Positions 25,301-37,572 of a stretch of DNA of 64,000 nt are shown here, in pieces; the first letter of the stretch is position 1; the number at the start of each line of letters is the position of its first letter. Source of the stretch: Imbricaverruca yamaguchii. Lineage: Eukaryota > Arthropoda > Thecostraca > Neoverrucidae. The notes beneath the pieces are model-generated. The model made no database searches. It worked only from the letters and a program-made list of their open reading frames with translations, and was not told where the DNA came from. Both the position numbers and the translations under genes were made by a program. The stretch covers positions 518,001-582,000 of the forward strand of contig JAOTOL010001563.1 in the NCBI GenBank assembly GCA_034440575.1, in the 5' to 3' direction.

Positions 25301-26192
25301 GAGTGTATAATTCTTTGGATGGAAAAGTTCCAAAAAAGGGCCACTTTTCCAACGCTGGTCGCCACCCGCATCCAGACATCTAAGCCCGGCTTCGGAGTTA
25401 AAACTCCCTAGGCCAGCCTCTGTAGGTGGCTGTGCTCCAGCTGAAGCTGTTCTCCCCTGCAGGTGCCTGTACTCCAGCTTAAGCTGGTCTCTACTGTAGG
25501 TGTCTGTACTCCAGATTAAGCTGGTCTCCCTTGTAGATGTATATATTCCAGCTTAAACTGATCTTTCTTAGGTGTCTATACTTCAGGTTCAGCTGGTATC
25601 TCATGTATGTGTCTATACTCTGGCTTAAGCTGGTCGTCCTGTAGGTGTCTATGCTCAAGCTTAGACTGGTCTCCCCTATAGGTGTCTGTACTCCAGCTTA
25701 AGCTGATCGCTCCTCTATATGTCTATACCCCAGCTTAAGCTGTAGGTGTACCTTAATCTGGTTTCTCCGCTGTTGGTGTCTATGCTCCAGCTTAAGCTGG
25801 TATTTCCCCTGTAGGTTTCTATACTCCAGATAAAGCCTTTCGAAGTGTTGCAGGCTTACATGCACTATTTGATCTACGTGATTTCATGTCGCAAATATCT
25901 TACGGCGTAAGCCTTCACTCTCGTGACTGTAACCTCGCTATTTTGATGATATCGCTACCTCGGTATCGAGAGGTTCTCGTTCTGGAAACTAAGAGGTTTC
26001 AGAGCCGCTGGTGACCGATTACTGTGATGGATGTGTGATGTTGAACGCCTGCTGTCATACCCGACTGCCAGCGGCGCCAAGCGCTTCCATATGGCACAAG
26101 GTGCATCGTCACGGTACGATGCGTTGAGCTCTGCCTGCTGTCTGGCGACTGGTCGTGGTGTCGGCTGATGACGGTGACGTGGTGGTTGGCAG
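22341..26192 (+). other. Zinc-finger gene intron 3, remaining part
   Basis: AT-rich unique sequence with no exon found, plus a 36-bp minisatellite at 25420-25840. The stretch at 25290-25330 echoes the 'gtgtataatt' phrases seen around 21970-22080. Confidence 0.4.
25420..25840. repeat. 36-bp minisatellite
   Basis: About a dozen diverged units of 'ctgtaggtgtctgtactcca' plus 'gcttaagctggtctcc', decaying toward the right. It ends about 350 bases before exon 4. Confidence 0.8.
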
Positions 26193-27605
26193 GTGTACAG
26201 CAGCGAGGTGGCGCCGTGTGCCTCGGCCGGCTACGGCGTGTCGTCGGCTCGCCGACCACCCCTGACGCTGCCCGCCGAGGCGACCCCCGCCGGCAGCGCA
26301 GTCTCCGACTCCAACTACGTGAGCTTCAAATGCATCCACTGCTCGCGAGAGTTCGGCACCGCCGAGGACATCCACGGCCACCTGTCGCTGATCAGCGAGG
26401 CCAGTCACGTGTGCCAGGCGTGCCACGAGGTGTGCCAGAACACCTGGCACCTGGCCGACCACATGGCGCGCCACAACTCGCCGCGGCCCTTCAAGTGCGG
26501 CGTGTGCGCGCGTGAGTTCCGCACGCCGGCTCTGCATCGGCAGCATATCCTGCAGCACATACCGCCTCGCATCAGGGACCGCGTCGGCGGCGAGCTGGGA
26601 CCGCCGGCCGAACTGCTGCCCGCGCCCGCCGACCTGCTGCCGCCGCCACCGCCTCCGCCGCCCCCGCCGCCACCGCCACCACCTCCGCCACCACCACCGC
26701 CTCCTCCGCCAGTGGCAGCGGCGGCGACAGCGACAGCGACGGCGCAGGTATCGGTGGCGCCCGTGGCACCGTCGGCGGAGCGGAAGCCGGTGTCGTGCTC
26801 TAAGTGCGGCGCGTCGTTCCGGCTGTCTGCGGCCCTGCACCGCCACATGGACACCCGACACCAGCGGCCGCGCCGGCCGGTACGCCGCATCTGCAGCTGC
26901 GACCACTGCGGCCGCATCTTCTTCAGCTATAAACAGCTGCGCTGGCACGCCGAGATCCACGGCAAGCGGCCGCGCACGTGCGGCACGTGCGGACTGCGCT
27001 TCCTGCACCAGTCGTGGTTGACTCGCCACATACGGTCGCAGCACAACCCGCGCTTCGTGGGCGGCAACAGCGGCGAGACGCGGCCCTGTCCCGTCTGTCA
27101 GAGGGTGTACATGCGTTCGTCGCTGCTCAAGCACATTCGGACGATGCACCAGGACCTGAAGCCGTACCAGTGTCCTCGCTGCGGCCGCCGCTTCGCCGCC
27201 AAGTGCAACCTGCAGTGTCACGTGCTGTCGCACCTGAGCGCGCGCGACCGGCCACACAAGTGCCAGCACTGCCGCAAGGCCTATACCACCGAGCGCGACC
27301 TGCGCGTGCACAGCGCCACGCACGAGGGCAAGAAGTTCCCGTGCAAGGTGTGCGGCCGTCAGTTCAGCCGGGTGAGCTCGATGAACGTGCACCTACGCGA
27401 GCACGGCGGCGAGAAGAACCACGTGTGCGCCTGCTGTGGAAAGCGATTCGCACGCAAGGCCTACCTCACGGCGCACCTGCGCATCCACACGGGCGAGCGG
27501 CCGCACGTGTGCACCGTCTGTGAGCGCTCGTTCGCCAGTCGCAGCAACTACAACGCGCACGTGCGCAGTCATAATCGGCGTGAGCCGATCAACGCCGAGC
27601 TGTGA
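26193..27605 (+). CDS. C2H2 zinc-finger gene, terminal exon with the finger array
   Basis: Acceptor gttggcag, phase 0, open for 470 codons to TGA at 27603. It has one degenerate finger (FKCIHC with an overlong His spacing), then eleven canonical C2H2 fingers. The first two (starting CQAC and CGVC) precede a proline run encoded near 26640-26710. Nine follow (starting CSKC, CDHC, CGTC, CPVC, CPRC, CQHC, CKVC, CACC, CTVC). Only one TGERP-type linker is seen, between the last two. Joined to the three upstream exons the product is about 722 residues and is probably a nuclear DNA-binding regulator. I cannot name an orthologue. The antisense 427-codon ORF here is a codon-bias shadow. No clear AATAAA is seen close after the stop. 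Confidence 0.9.
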   Translation: MYSSEVAPCASAGYGVSSARRPPLTLPAEATPAGSAVSDSNYVSFKCIHCSREFGTAEDIHGHLSLISEASHVCQACHEVCQNTWHLADHMARHNSPRPFKCGVCAREFRTPALHRQHILQHIPPRIRDRVGGELGPPAELLPAPADLLPPPPPPPPPPPPPPPPPPPPPPPPVAAAATATATAQVSVAPVAPSAERKPVSCSKCGASFRLSAALHRHMDTRHQRPRRPVRRICSCDHCGRIFFSYKQLRWHAEIHGKRPRTCGTCGLRFLHQSWLTRHIRSQHNPRFVGGNSGETRPCPVCQRVYMRSSLLKHIRTMHQDLKPYQCPRCGRRFAAKCNLQCHVLSHLSARDRPHKCQHCRKAYTTERDLRVHSATHEGKKFPCKVCGRQFSRVSSMNVHLREHGGEKNHVCACCGKRFARKAYLTAHLRIHTGERPHVCTVCERSFASRSNYNAHVRSHNRREPINAEL

Positions 27606-29068
27606 GACGGGCTGACGTAGGCGGCTGGTGCGGCCAGCCAAGGACGCCACCGGGCCGCTGCGGGTGGCCGCGGGCCGCTGACAGGACCTGACACGGGGTC
27701 AGAGCGGTATCGCCTCCTGGCCGGTGTGCGCCCTGTGCCGAGCGACGCTCTGGCCACTGGCTGACGATAGAGGTGCCACGCTGCATAGCCGACCACGTGC
27801 AAGTGTGTCCTGGAAAGGAAGAACGGCGGCAAAAGGCAGACCAGAGAAACTCCTGGAGGGGGTCCAGGGCCTGCAAAGAACTCAAAGCCCATTGAATTTA
27901 AAACCGTTGTGTCCAAACGGTCGGAACGGAATAATTTTCTCCATCCCGGGAATCACTAGATTTGCTCCTTTTTCCACATGTGCACTAGGCACTAGTTGAG
28001 ACCTCGGGACAACGACAGGGGTGACAGGTGACTAAGTTTCTCGTGGTTAGTTTTATGCACTTTAATCAGTTTGTCTAAAGCACAGTTTGTCCATTATGCC
28101 TGGTAGCGTAAAGTTCTACTCGTTCGTTACATATCTTTGACAAGCACTAAGCACTATTTACGACAGACGTTTTTTTCTGGATGCTTTAAATGCACCAGAG
28201 TGTACGTTCCAAAATTGTTGCTCAGAAGTCGGATGCTCCAGAAAATCGGTAAAGTGACTGGATACTGTAGGATTTCATGACACAACGGAGCCCGAGTCAT
28301 GACTCCCGAAAGGTGTTTCAGCGAGCTGGCAGTCTGACCGTCGGATGCTAACAGATCCATAGGTGGAACTGCGCCCGGATGTTCGGTTCGGAACGACCTT
28401 TCCACAAAGCAAACCCCTATAAACGGTTAACTATTGAGCGCGGCGGCACTCTTTCGTTCTTGAGTGAATATCATCAAGCAGGTCTGCCCTCAAGCACGAG
28501 CACGTATTTACTTCAGGTTTTCACACCTTCACTATCACGTATGAAAACGCAGATTTCCTGGCGTAAACTTCTAGTTATGCACCATAAGCGTGTCTCTAAG
28601 TAACACACAAGTGTCCCAGAAGCGCCACTTGGGACATTGCAGTCAATCTCGAAACATGGTATACAAACATGATAGAGGAACATCTCGGATCTTCGCCCTG
28701 AATTCCGCTGGAGCCTCCGTGAAAAGGCCCATGATATTTTCCATGCTGTATGATCATTTGACAATACGTAGGAAAAAGAAAGCATCCTGGTTGGTCTTTT
28801 AACAAGTTTGCCAATCATGGTTATGAGGCACTGGGTCTTGATCCCCCAAGATATCTTTGGGATTAAAGCACAAATGACAGGATAGTTAATGCTCTATGTG
28901 CCCACGGAGCCATAGAATAAGAGATTTATCCGCGAAGGGATTCCACAATGTTTCCTATTTCATATCGTGGTGAAAATTGTCCAGACGTAATATGCCGTTA
29001 GAGCAACATATGAATGTACTTTCATTTGTCAGTATGAAGGATCTTCCTCGTTATTTTGGCGTAATTGC
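27606..29068. other. 3' flank of the zinc-finger gene, no gene seen
   Basis: Probably begins with the 3' untranslated region. GC content falls quickly after about 27900. Short ORFs only. Confidence 0.4.
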
Positions 29069-29909
29069 TTAACCCGTCCAGTCTCGGAGGGGGGTCTTAA
29101 CCCCAATCAGGTTTTTTTCGCGTATAGTCAACGAACGGCGCACGGCAGCGCTCCGAAATTTGGCGTACCTTTTTCCGCATCAATTTGGCATTGTGTCAAA
29201 ATTTTGAAGTCGGGTCGTCTAGGGTCAACGAGTTAGTCGAGGTCAAGTGAGGTCACCTCCAAAAAAGTCCAAACCAGTCATCACGCTTTAACAGATACAT
29301 ATATTTTAATGAAACTCAGCGTTTGCTTATCTCTAGGGATGCAACGAAACGTACGAGAGGAATTTTCATTTCCACCTTTTTTTACTACATATACATTTTG
29401 TATATCTGCCTCTTGCAGTTCAAATAGAAGACTCTGGCTAAGGTAAGCATTTTTTGTTAGGGCAAGTTGACTTGCAACAACGTTTCTCGGTCTGCTCTAT
29501 CCTTTAGAAAAGGAAAATTGAAGAAAGCTTGAAAACTCAATTGGGAATCTTTAAAGGTTTATCTTTCGGGGGGCGGGAGGGGGCAGACAATTTATGGCCT
29601 TGGTCGATTGCGCTGGCCTTTTCTGATAACAAATAATTTGTATTTTCAAATATCCCCCAAAATGAATTCCCAGAGCCAAGACATAATGTAATTTGTGAAA
29701 AGTCGTGAAAATCTAGCCCCCTATAGTGACATCACTTTTTGGGGGAAATTGTTGCGGGGGTGGATCCGGACCCTACTCGTCGAGCGCTTTCCGATGACAC
29801 CTTTCGTTTCGTGCAACGCTTAGTTTGGATTTTAAAGGGGGATTACTATCCGCTCCTCCCCCCCCGAGACGGGGTGTGAGGATCTGACCGGAGAGACGGC
29901 GCGAGTTAA
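29069..29909 (-). mobile_element. TTAA-ended foldback/MITE element, copy 2
   Basis: Left end ttaacccgtccagtctcgg, right end gagacggcgcgagttaa. Compared with copy 1 it is in the opposite orientation. The internal order is the GC-rich end, 'gggtcaacgagtta', an AT-rich middle, 'gggtggatccggaccctact' and the G/C end. It has no coding capacity. Confidence 0.65.
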
Positions 29910-29930
29910 TGGGCGGACGTCTTCACCCAG

Positions 29931-30260
29931 CAATTATTAATTATTCGTAAAATAGGGTGGAATATTCGACATCCTTTTCCAAGAAGTATCGCCATCTTGC
30001 TCCTTTATGCGTGCTTATGAAGTCTTCATTTCTTATTTCTATAGTATCTCTTTTATCAGTATCATGTTCATGTTCTGGATAAGAAATGGTGATACACGAA
30101 CATTTCGCAGCGCCGGTTCAGGTAAAGGGATTACCTTTAATGTGACTTACATCATTGGCTCAAATTTTAGTAAGACATGAAAGGCGTTTTAAATAACACC
30201 AATTCCACGGCAAATTTCGACATCCTACTGTTCTCGTTTCGACATCTCACACCTAATGAA
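29931..30260 (-). repeat. Dispersed ~470-bp non-coding repeat, copy 3
   Basis: Minus-strand counterpart of 7399-7865 and 12714-13174. On the plus strand it begins near 'ttattcgtaaaatagggtgg' and ends 'cgacatctcacacctaatga'. It is shorter than the other copies and directly follows the TTAA element. Confidence 0.6.
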
Positions 30261-31165
30261 GAACTTGTTTTAACCGTGTCACCCAGTGCCCGTGCGGCTC
30301 CGCATTTTCGTTCTGCCGCAATCATTGTGCTGTGTGTTGTGTGTAGCTGTAACGTTGCACTGGTACGGCCATCATTGGACAGGAGATACCACGCTGTTGG
30401 CATGGCACCAGCGGAGCCATTAGCGGGCCCGTCTCCACACGCACAACTCAACTCTTCGGCACTGCACACCACTGCCTCGAATGTGACACTTGGTCGACGT
30501 CCGCTGCACGGACCAGACCGGCACCAGCACTTACACCGGCCCGGTGTCCAGCTAGACCTGCGTAGAGCTGACTTAGGCCAGGCCAAGAACAGCTTGCAAT
30601 GGCCTTGTACGGATTTAGGCTCGTTCCAGGTCGAGGCGGGACGGCTTGAAGCCGATGCGGATTGGTGTGGGCTTGCTGCGAGTGATGTGGGCCAGAGGGC
30701 GATGGGTAGAAGACTGGTCCGGCTGGTGTCACACTGGCGTTGTGTCGGCCGCCAGTGCCGCCTCCGACCGCTGTGCCGTGTCGGGGCCAGCAGGCGCCAG
30801 CTGGACTGAAGCGTGCCACCACACTCCGGCTCCGCAGGGCTTGGTTGTGGTATTGGGCGGACAGGGCCGGGCTGCGGCCGCGCACCTATAGCCGGTCACA
30901 GTCCGTCAGGGGCTCGGCTTACCAGCCGGCAGACCCTGACAGGCCGGCTGACGCTACCTGCACGGACGTGGCCGGCTGCGGTGGCCGGCAGAGCGCCGTG
31001 GCTGTCGGAGTGGCTGAGTGTTGAGCGGCACGTGTGGGCCCAGAATGGCGGTGGCCGGGCCAACAGGTGCTGGCCGCTCCACGTGCAGCGGGAGGTGGCC
31101 GCGCCGCCCGGCTGGGATCTAGCCAGCCTGGATGGGCCCAGCTGACCGCCCAGATAGAGCCAACT
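30261..31165. other. GC-rich unknown region
   Basis: Contains overlapping ORFs on both strands (for example 210 codons at 30177-30809, plus). All are open together, as expected from high GC, and none shows a domain. It could hold an unrecognised exon or untranslated region, but I cannot support one. Confidence 0.3.
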
Positions 31166-31169
31166 GTCT

Positions 31170-31365
31170 TGCCGACCGCGAACACTGCCGGCCGCCACGG
31201 AAGACCGCGAACACTGTCGGCCGCCACGGAAGACCGCGAACACTGTCGGCCGCCACGGAAGACCGCGAACACTGTGTCGGCCACCACGGAGGACCGCCAC
31301 GGAAGACCGCGAAGACTGTGTCGGCCGCCACGGAAGACCGCGAACACTGGTGTCGGCCACCACTG
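31170..31365. repeat. 29-bp minisatellite
   Basis: About six units of 'ggccgccacggaagaccgcg' plus 'aacactgtc', with one irregular unit near 31280-31305. Confidence 0.85.
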
Positions 31366-31614
31366 ACACTGACCGTCAGCAATACGCGTCCGGCCAGCGG
31401 TCGGCCGCCGCCGCAGCGTGTCCCACCGCCGTTGGCATTACTCTGAGCTTTATTACCGCAAACTGACGTCACCGTACGCCGTAGATCTCGTGTGGGCGCG
31501 CTGCGGCCGGCCGGCTGTCTCGGCTGCCGTCGCGCGCCACCCCGCCCTGTACATAGCTGATACCTCGACACGTACTGTGCACTTGGCCGCCCACCTGGAT
31601 GTTGTCCGAGTGTG

Positions 31615-31880
31615 TCGTGTGAGCGCCAGGGTACCCTCTGTTGAGTGTCGTGTGAGCGCCAGGGTACCCTCTGTTGAGTATCGTGTGAGCGCCAGGGTAC
31701 CCTCTGTTGAGTGTCGTGTGAGCGCCAGGGTACCCTCTGTTGAGTGTCGTGTGAGCGCCAGGGTACCCTCTGTTGAGTATCGTGTGAGCGCGTGGGTACC
31801 CTCTGTTGTGTCGTGTGAGTCCCAATGTCTCCTCTGTTTCTGTTGAGTGTCGTGTGAACGCCAGGTTACCCTATGTTGAG
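31615..31880. repeat. 33-bp minisatellite
   Basis: Seven or so units of 'gtgagcgccagggtaccctc' plus 'tgttgagtgtcgt', grading into diverged units ('tgttgtgtgagcgcgtggg') to about 32120. Each unit carries a GTGAGCGCCAG word, but no exon is found beside it. Confidence 0.85.
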
Positions 31881-32120
31881 TGTTGTGTGAGCGCGTGGGT
31901 CCACTTTGTTTGATGTTGTGTGAGCACGAGGTTACTCTGTTTGGGATTGTGCGCGCTCGTGGTTGCCCTCTGGTTGATTTTGTGTGAAGTCGTGGGTACC
32001 CTTTGTTAGGTGTTGTGTGAGTGCATAGCCACCTGATTGGTGTTGTGTGAATACGTCGCCACTTCGCGAGTGCTATGTGAATGCGTGGTTACCTTCCGTT
32101 GAGTGTTGCATGAGCACGTG

Positions 32121-32854
32121 GCCATCGTTGGCCCCAGTTGTGCGTTGGCCGATGGCGGCCTTGTGTAATGGATTGTGCTGTGCGGCGTCCGACCTGGGCG
32201 CGTCGCTTGTGCCGGCCGTCACCCTGTTGTGTCCTGTCGACTGCCGTGCGAGCATGCCTAGTGGTGTAGAGGTGGACGGATATGTGCGTCCTCGCATAGG
32301 TGCGGACACGTGTATGTTGTGAGTACGTTCTTTTGCGGTTTGCTCTGTCTTTACGGAACATAATACACTTTAATGGAGGCGGTTCGAAGTGGCGTTTCAC
32401 ATTCGTTCATTGGTGCATCCATGCAGTGTGGGAGGTCAGCCATTCGGAGATGAAGGTTAGTAATACCGAGTGGTACAAGGTCAACGCACATGTGCGCATT
32501 CGTGCAGTGTGGCGCAGACAGACAGACAGACATACTTTATTGAGGTCATCCACAATTGACTTGTGGCTATTACGACATCGCGTCAAAACACGCACTTTTA
32601 CGACATTCACACGTACTTTTGCGCAAGCGTACATTTGTGCATCTGTACTCTTGCGCTTACATACATTTGCTCATGGGTGCGTTTTCCATAGCTACGTTTG
32701 CGCTTATGTAAATTTGTCGTACGTACATCTACACTTACACAAATTTCCTTACGTGCATTTGCGTGCGTGTATTTGTCCGGTTACCTGATGTGCCTTCACA
32801 ATTGTTTTCATGGACACTTTCATGGACCTGGCGGAGGCCTCGCTCCTTCCGCGC
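32121..32854. other. Non-coding, no gene seen
   Basis: Includes a loose 'tacatttg/cgtacttttgcgc' style repetition around 32590-32780. No exon found. Confidence 0.35.
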
Positions 32855-33705
32855 CGCCAACCACCATTCTAGCCAGCTAACGCCTTCCGTACCGTCACTC
32901 ACCATTCTAGCCAGCTAACGCCTTCCGTACCGTCACTCACCATTCTAGCCAGCTAACGCCTTCCGTACCGTCACTCACCATTCTAGCCAGCTAACGCCTT
33001 CCGCACCGCCACCCACCATTCTAGCCAGCTAACGCCTTCCGTACCGCCACCCACCATTCTAGCCAGCTAACGCCTTCCGTACCGTCACTCACCATTCTAG
33101 CCAGCTAACGCCTTCCGTACCGCCACCCACCATTCTAGCCAGCTAACGCCTTCCGTACCGCCACCCACCATTCTAGCCAGCTAACGCCTTCCGCACCGCC
33201 ACCCACCATTCTAGCCAGCTAACGCCTTCCGTACCGCCACCCACCATTCTAGCCAGCTAACGCCTTCCGTACCGCCACCCACCATTCTAGCCAGCTAACG
33301 CCTTCCGCACCGCCACCCACCATTCTGGCCAGCTAACGCCTTCCGTACCGCCACCCACCATTCTAGCCAGCTAACGCCTTCCGTACCGCCACCCACCATT
33401 CTAGCCAGCTAACGCCTTCCGTACCGCCACCCACCATTCTAGCCAGCTAACGCCTTCCGTACCGCCACCCACCATTCTAGCCAGCTAACGCCTTCCGTAC
33501 CGCCACCCACCATTCTAGCCAGCTAACGCTTTCCGCACCGCCACCCACCATTCTAGCCAGCTAACGCCTTCCGTACCGTCACAGCTAACGCCTTCCGTAC
33601 CGTCACTCACCATTCTAGCCAGCTAATGCCTCCCGCACCGCCACCCACCAATCTAGCTAGCTAACGCCTTCCGTACCGTCACCCACCATTCTAGCCAGCT
33701 AACGT
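32855..33705. repeat. 38-bp minisatellite
   Basis: About 22 units of 'accattctagccagctaacg' plus 'ccttccgtaccgccaccc', with alternating variants (gtac/gcac, gtcactc/gccaccc). Highly homogeneous, so probably recently amplified. Confidence 0.9.
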
Positions 33706-36139
33706 CTTTTCTTGCTAATCACAAAATCAGTTGCACAGTTCTGGTTGCTGGAGCCAGTCGTGAAGCGGCAGATTTCCTACAAGGGGCGAGCACGACCAAA
33801 ACAAAAGGTGATCAAATTGAGAAAGCTGAGAAAGTCTCGCGAAACGCGACAAAAATGTAATTCTTGCACTGTGAAAATCAGAACATTTCTCGTTGATAAT
33901 GTATTTTCAGTTGTTTGGGGACGGGACCCCGGGCGACCCCTTCGCTGCGCCTCTGACTGCAGCTCTGAATCAGGTTAGTTGCTTTGGGGCTCCACCAAAA
34001 TAGCGTGTTTGTACTAGTATTCAAATACGTGTTGGTGCCACATACCATTGAGCTTAAACGCATCCACGATATTCTGTATCATCACTAGACGAACTCTAGC
34101 GCCGTTTTTCGCCGCCGCCCCGTTTGATCTCTAGAGGTGACGGAAGGTCAAGATACCGAATTTTGGGCTTCCTGTAACGTTTTCCCTGGTTGGCCTAGAA
34201 ACTGGATTTATGCAGACATACTCCCCAAAAGCTACTTACTATATCCTTACAACCAGAAGTTTGACCTCTCGAAATCACAGGCCAAAGTAAGGTCATAAAC
34301 TAGGTCACTTCCAGCGCGCATCGCACCCCTGTAAGACCTAGCCAAACGGAGATAGAGGAATGTAGCTTCCGCACACATTGCACAACATTCCATTGTTGTC
34401 TAAACTACTCGCTAATCTAAGGTAGATAATTTCGCCGGAAATTTGATACGCAAATCGCCGTGGAAATTACACGCCCTGTACACTGGTGCACCTAGGGAAA
34501 TTCCGGCAAAAATCGTCGCCCCATCTCTTTTGCTAGTACTCAGGCGCGCGCCCAGGATTTTTCCATGGGGGGCGGACCGAAAAGGGCACTTGACCGGCTC
34601 CAAAAGGGCACTTTGCGGCCCAGGGCACATTGGAAGGTTTATTAACCGCGGGGTGGGGGGGGGGGCGTGAATTTTCCATGCCGCATAGGACAGGAAAGGA
34701 CACAGGGGAATGTCATATTTAGGCCAAGAGGGCAGTTTTGGGCCCAAAGGGCACCTTTGGCACAGGCGGGGCACATAAGGCAGGGCTAAATTTTGTAAAC
34801 TAAATTTGGGACATTCCGGCCAAGAGGGCACGTTTCGGTCAAAAGGGCACTTTTGGCCAAAATGGAACTTTGGTCTCATGGGGGGGGGGGGCTCCCCCTC
34901 CGGTGCGCCACTGCTACTATTAAGCTGTCGCTCGCTCCATTTTTCGAAACACCACAGCGCTTCACCTCAAGAGGTGAACGAATGTCAAGTTGCTAGTAAT
35001 TGCACTCCTGTAATTATTTTCCATAATTGATCTAGGAACACTGAAGCAATGCACACATTATCCATATGCTACTCTGTCGTCACGACCCGAAGCGTAACAT
35101 CCCAAAGTCGCAGGTCAAGTTATGAAGCGTCATTCTCAACTGATCTGAGTGGAACGTGCTCAGTGCAACATCACTGATAACATCTCGTGACACATCGACA
35201 AAAATCCGGGGGCAAGGACATATAGCATTTGGATCACGTGTTGCCCTGCCCTGCCGTCCTGGCGCCAGAGTCATCAACCGATTTCAACACCAGTTAGTCG
35301 GGGTTGACCCCGTAGCAGGGGCCAGCAGAGCATAGAGAGATAGAGACCGAGTACAATCGCGCGGTACTTGCGGGGGGGGGGGAGGAGTCTGCCGCCGGCG
35401 AGGTGTGGGATGGGTGGGGATTGGAGACTGTGGTTGTCTCGCGGGTTGTGTCAAAGAGAACCTACCGAATCAGAGTGGGCTAAATCTCTCCTTTGCATTA
35501 GTGTTTGTGTGTTGGTGTTTGCTTGGTGCTCCACCACATTCACCCAATCTCAGCCGGCTTTGCGTTATGTGAACTACCCTCACCGACACGTATTTCTCGA
35601 CATGGCGAGATCAGTTTGGGAACACCACACAGACAAGCGGGCGCTACTGGCTAAATTGGAATTAATGGATAGTGTTAGAAAATTATTGAGCATATAATTT
35701 GTTTTCCGTGGTTTCAATTCCTTCCTCTCGTTGGGAGTTTTTAGGGGCTAATAGTACCATAATTTTGTGCAATGCACCTCACGAAATGGGTGCCTGTGCT
35801 GAACTGCAAGCGGCTTCCGCCGGTCCTTAAAGCTACCAACACACATTCATTCTCTTCATTCGCTCGTCCCATTCACTCTCTTCTTATTAATTAATAGAGA
35901 AATATGTAATTGTAGTGCATAATGCCAGCAAAAATTGGTCCGTTGGGGGAACGGCCCTATCGATTCCGTGGGCCCGCCACTGAGCTCAGTTTCTCACGGC
36001 TCAGCAGTGTTGCTTCGGTGTGCTACCAAAAGGAACGCCGTTTAAAATACGCTATATTACGAACACAATCAGCAGACGGCCAGCCGGCTGCATTGCGGTA
36101 CAACCTTCGGTGAAAGACACAGGCGGGGCGACCCGAATT
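33706..36139. other. Intergenic, repeat fragments, no gene seen
   Basis: 34540-34920 has loose repetition of 'aaaagggcacttt' and G-runs typical of mobile-element debris. The plus-strand ORF at 35368-35697 (109 codons) has a plausible-looking C-terminal half (VNYPHRHVFLDMARS) but no domain I recognise. Confidence 0.35.
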
Positions 36140-36315
36140 GCCTGGCAGCCATCCAATTATAGCGCCGCCATACAGCGTTGCCAGGCAACCAACCACAGCT
36201 CCGCCATATGGCATTGCAAGGCAACCAACCACAACTCCGCCACACGGCATTGCCAGGCAACCAACCACAGCACCGCCATATAGCGTTGCCAAGCAACCAA
36301 CCATAGCGCCGCCAT
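36140..36315. repeat. 36-bp minisatellite
   Basis: Five units of 'gccatatggcattgccaggc' plus 'aaccaaccacagctcc'. Just past its right end, a TTTATT at 36327-36332 could be the AATAAA polyadenylation signal of the minus-strand exchanger gene, but it lies about 1.2 kb beyond the stop codon and is unproven. Confidence 0.8.
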
Positions 36316-37200
36316 CATGCGGCGTGTTTATTTGTATTGAACTGCGAGCACACTGCCGCTCGATAGGTGCCACTGATGTCGGCGCATCCAATATCACAGA
36401 CCAGTGCACCTGGCGCTGACCTGGAGCGTATCTGGGTCTGAGTCAGTTGGACCCATCAGCCCGGGGAAGTTACCCTGCTCAAACAGGCACGCGCAAATCA
36501 TCAAACCGCACCATGCTCGCAAATATAAAACACACTAGCAGAACCAACACCAGTAGTCATAGAGACTCATCAAGATGCATTCAATCGGTGACCTAACTAA
36601 AACACTTCTGTAAAAACTCTTCGGCTATTTTAATACACATGCCATGAAAATCACGACAGCATACGAAAACTTTTAAAACCACGTCAGCTAATACTTAAGC
36701 ACGGCAGTTCGGTTTCACGTATGGTGAAGCCGCGTGCGCGTACATCAGCGTCCACAATGCAGCAGCCACTGCATCTCACACAGGCGTAGTACCTGCCATA
36801 CCATACATACTCGTCTAAAAATACTGCGAGGAGTGCTGTAGTGTAAGTTAAGAATCTTCTCCAAACACGTCAATTATCATTCCTTGAGAACCAAAGGTGT
36901 TTATACGTCTCACACTTTCCGCCAGTTCGGGAGCTGCCTAAATATGCCGCTTCGTTATCCATGCCGGCGACAAGGTTCACGATCGCAGTCGCTGTCGCAG
37001 TCACAGTCATGATCGAGTGAATCCTGTGTGAAAATGGTGGAGCTGAGCGTACACCAAGCCGGCCTTTCCCACTCCATCAGAGCTCGGCACCGTGCAGCTG
37101 CTCTTACACACGCTGCGAACCAGAGCGGTCGCCGCCTCTCCTATGCCTCGCCCCTTCACGCTCAATCGGCCCGACGCCAGGACAACATTGTGCTTTCGTC
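36316..37200. other. Unique sequence downstream of the exchanger gene
   Basis: Probably 3' flank or 3' untranslated sequence of the minus-strand gene. No ORF of note. Confidence 0.35.
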
Positions 37201-37204
37201 TGGA

Positions 37205-37508
37205 CAACTGCAGCTGCCATAATCAGCTGACCTGCGCCAGTCAGGTCCGGACCCCTGCAGCTGCCATAATCAGCTGACCTGCGCCAGTCAGGTCCGGACC
37301 CCTGCAGCTGCCACAATCAGCTGACCTGCGCAGTCAGGTCCGGACCCCTGCAGCTGCCATAATCAGCTGACCTGCCCCGGCCAGGTCCGGACCCCTGCAG
37401 CTGCCATAATCAGCTGACCAGCCCCGGCGAGGTCTGCACCCCTGCAGCTGCCATAATCAGCTGACCAGCTCCGGCGAGGTCTGCACCCCTGCAGCTGCCA
37501 TAATCAGC
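37205..37508. repeat. 47-bp minisatellite just after the exchanger stop codon
   Basis: About six units of 'agctgccataatcagctgac' plus 'ctgcgccagtcaggtccgga' and 'cccctgc'. It ends 65 bases beyond the stop codon at 37573 (minus strand), so it probably lies in the 3' untranslated region. Confidence 0.85.
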
Positions 37509-37572
37509 CCTGAGCGATTCTCGCCGCCGGACGGGCGCACTCACTCGTCGGCCGTGGGCCGCCCGTGGCCGC

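Noticed and set aside
26109..27392. 427-codon minus-strand ORF opposite the zinc-finger exon
   Set aside because: It is an antisense shadow of a GC-rich coding exon. It is Arg/Ala-rich with no domain.
30177..30809. 210-codon ORF as a gene
   Set aside because: The high-GC region is open on both strands, there is no motif, and the start lies inside a dispersed repeat.
31615..31846. Coding exon in the 33-bp array (ORF of repeated RVSARVPSVEC)
   Set aside because: 33 is a multiple of three, so openness is automatic. There are no splice signals or unique coding text nearby.
32855..33705. CRISPR-like array
   Set aside because: The units are contiguous with no unique spacers, and the context is eukaryotic. 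It is a simple 38-bp minisatellite.
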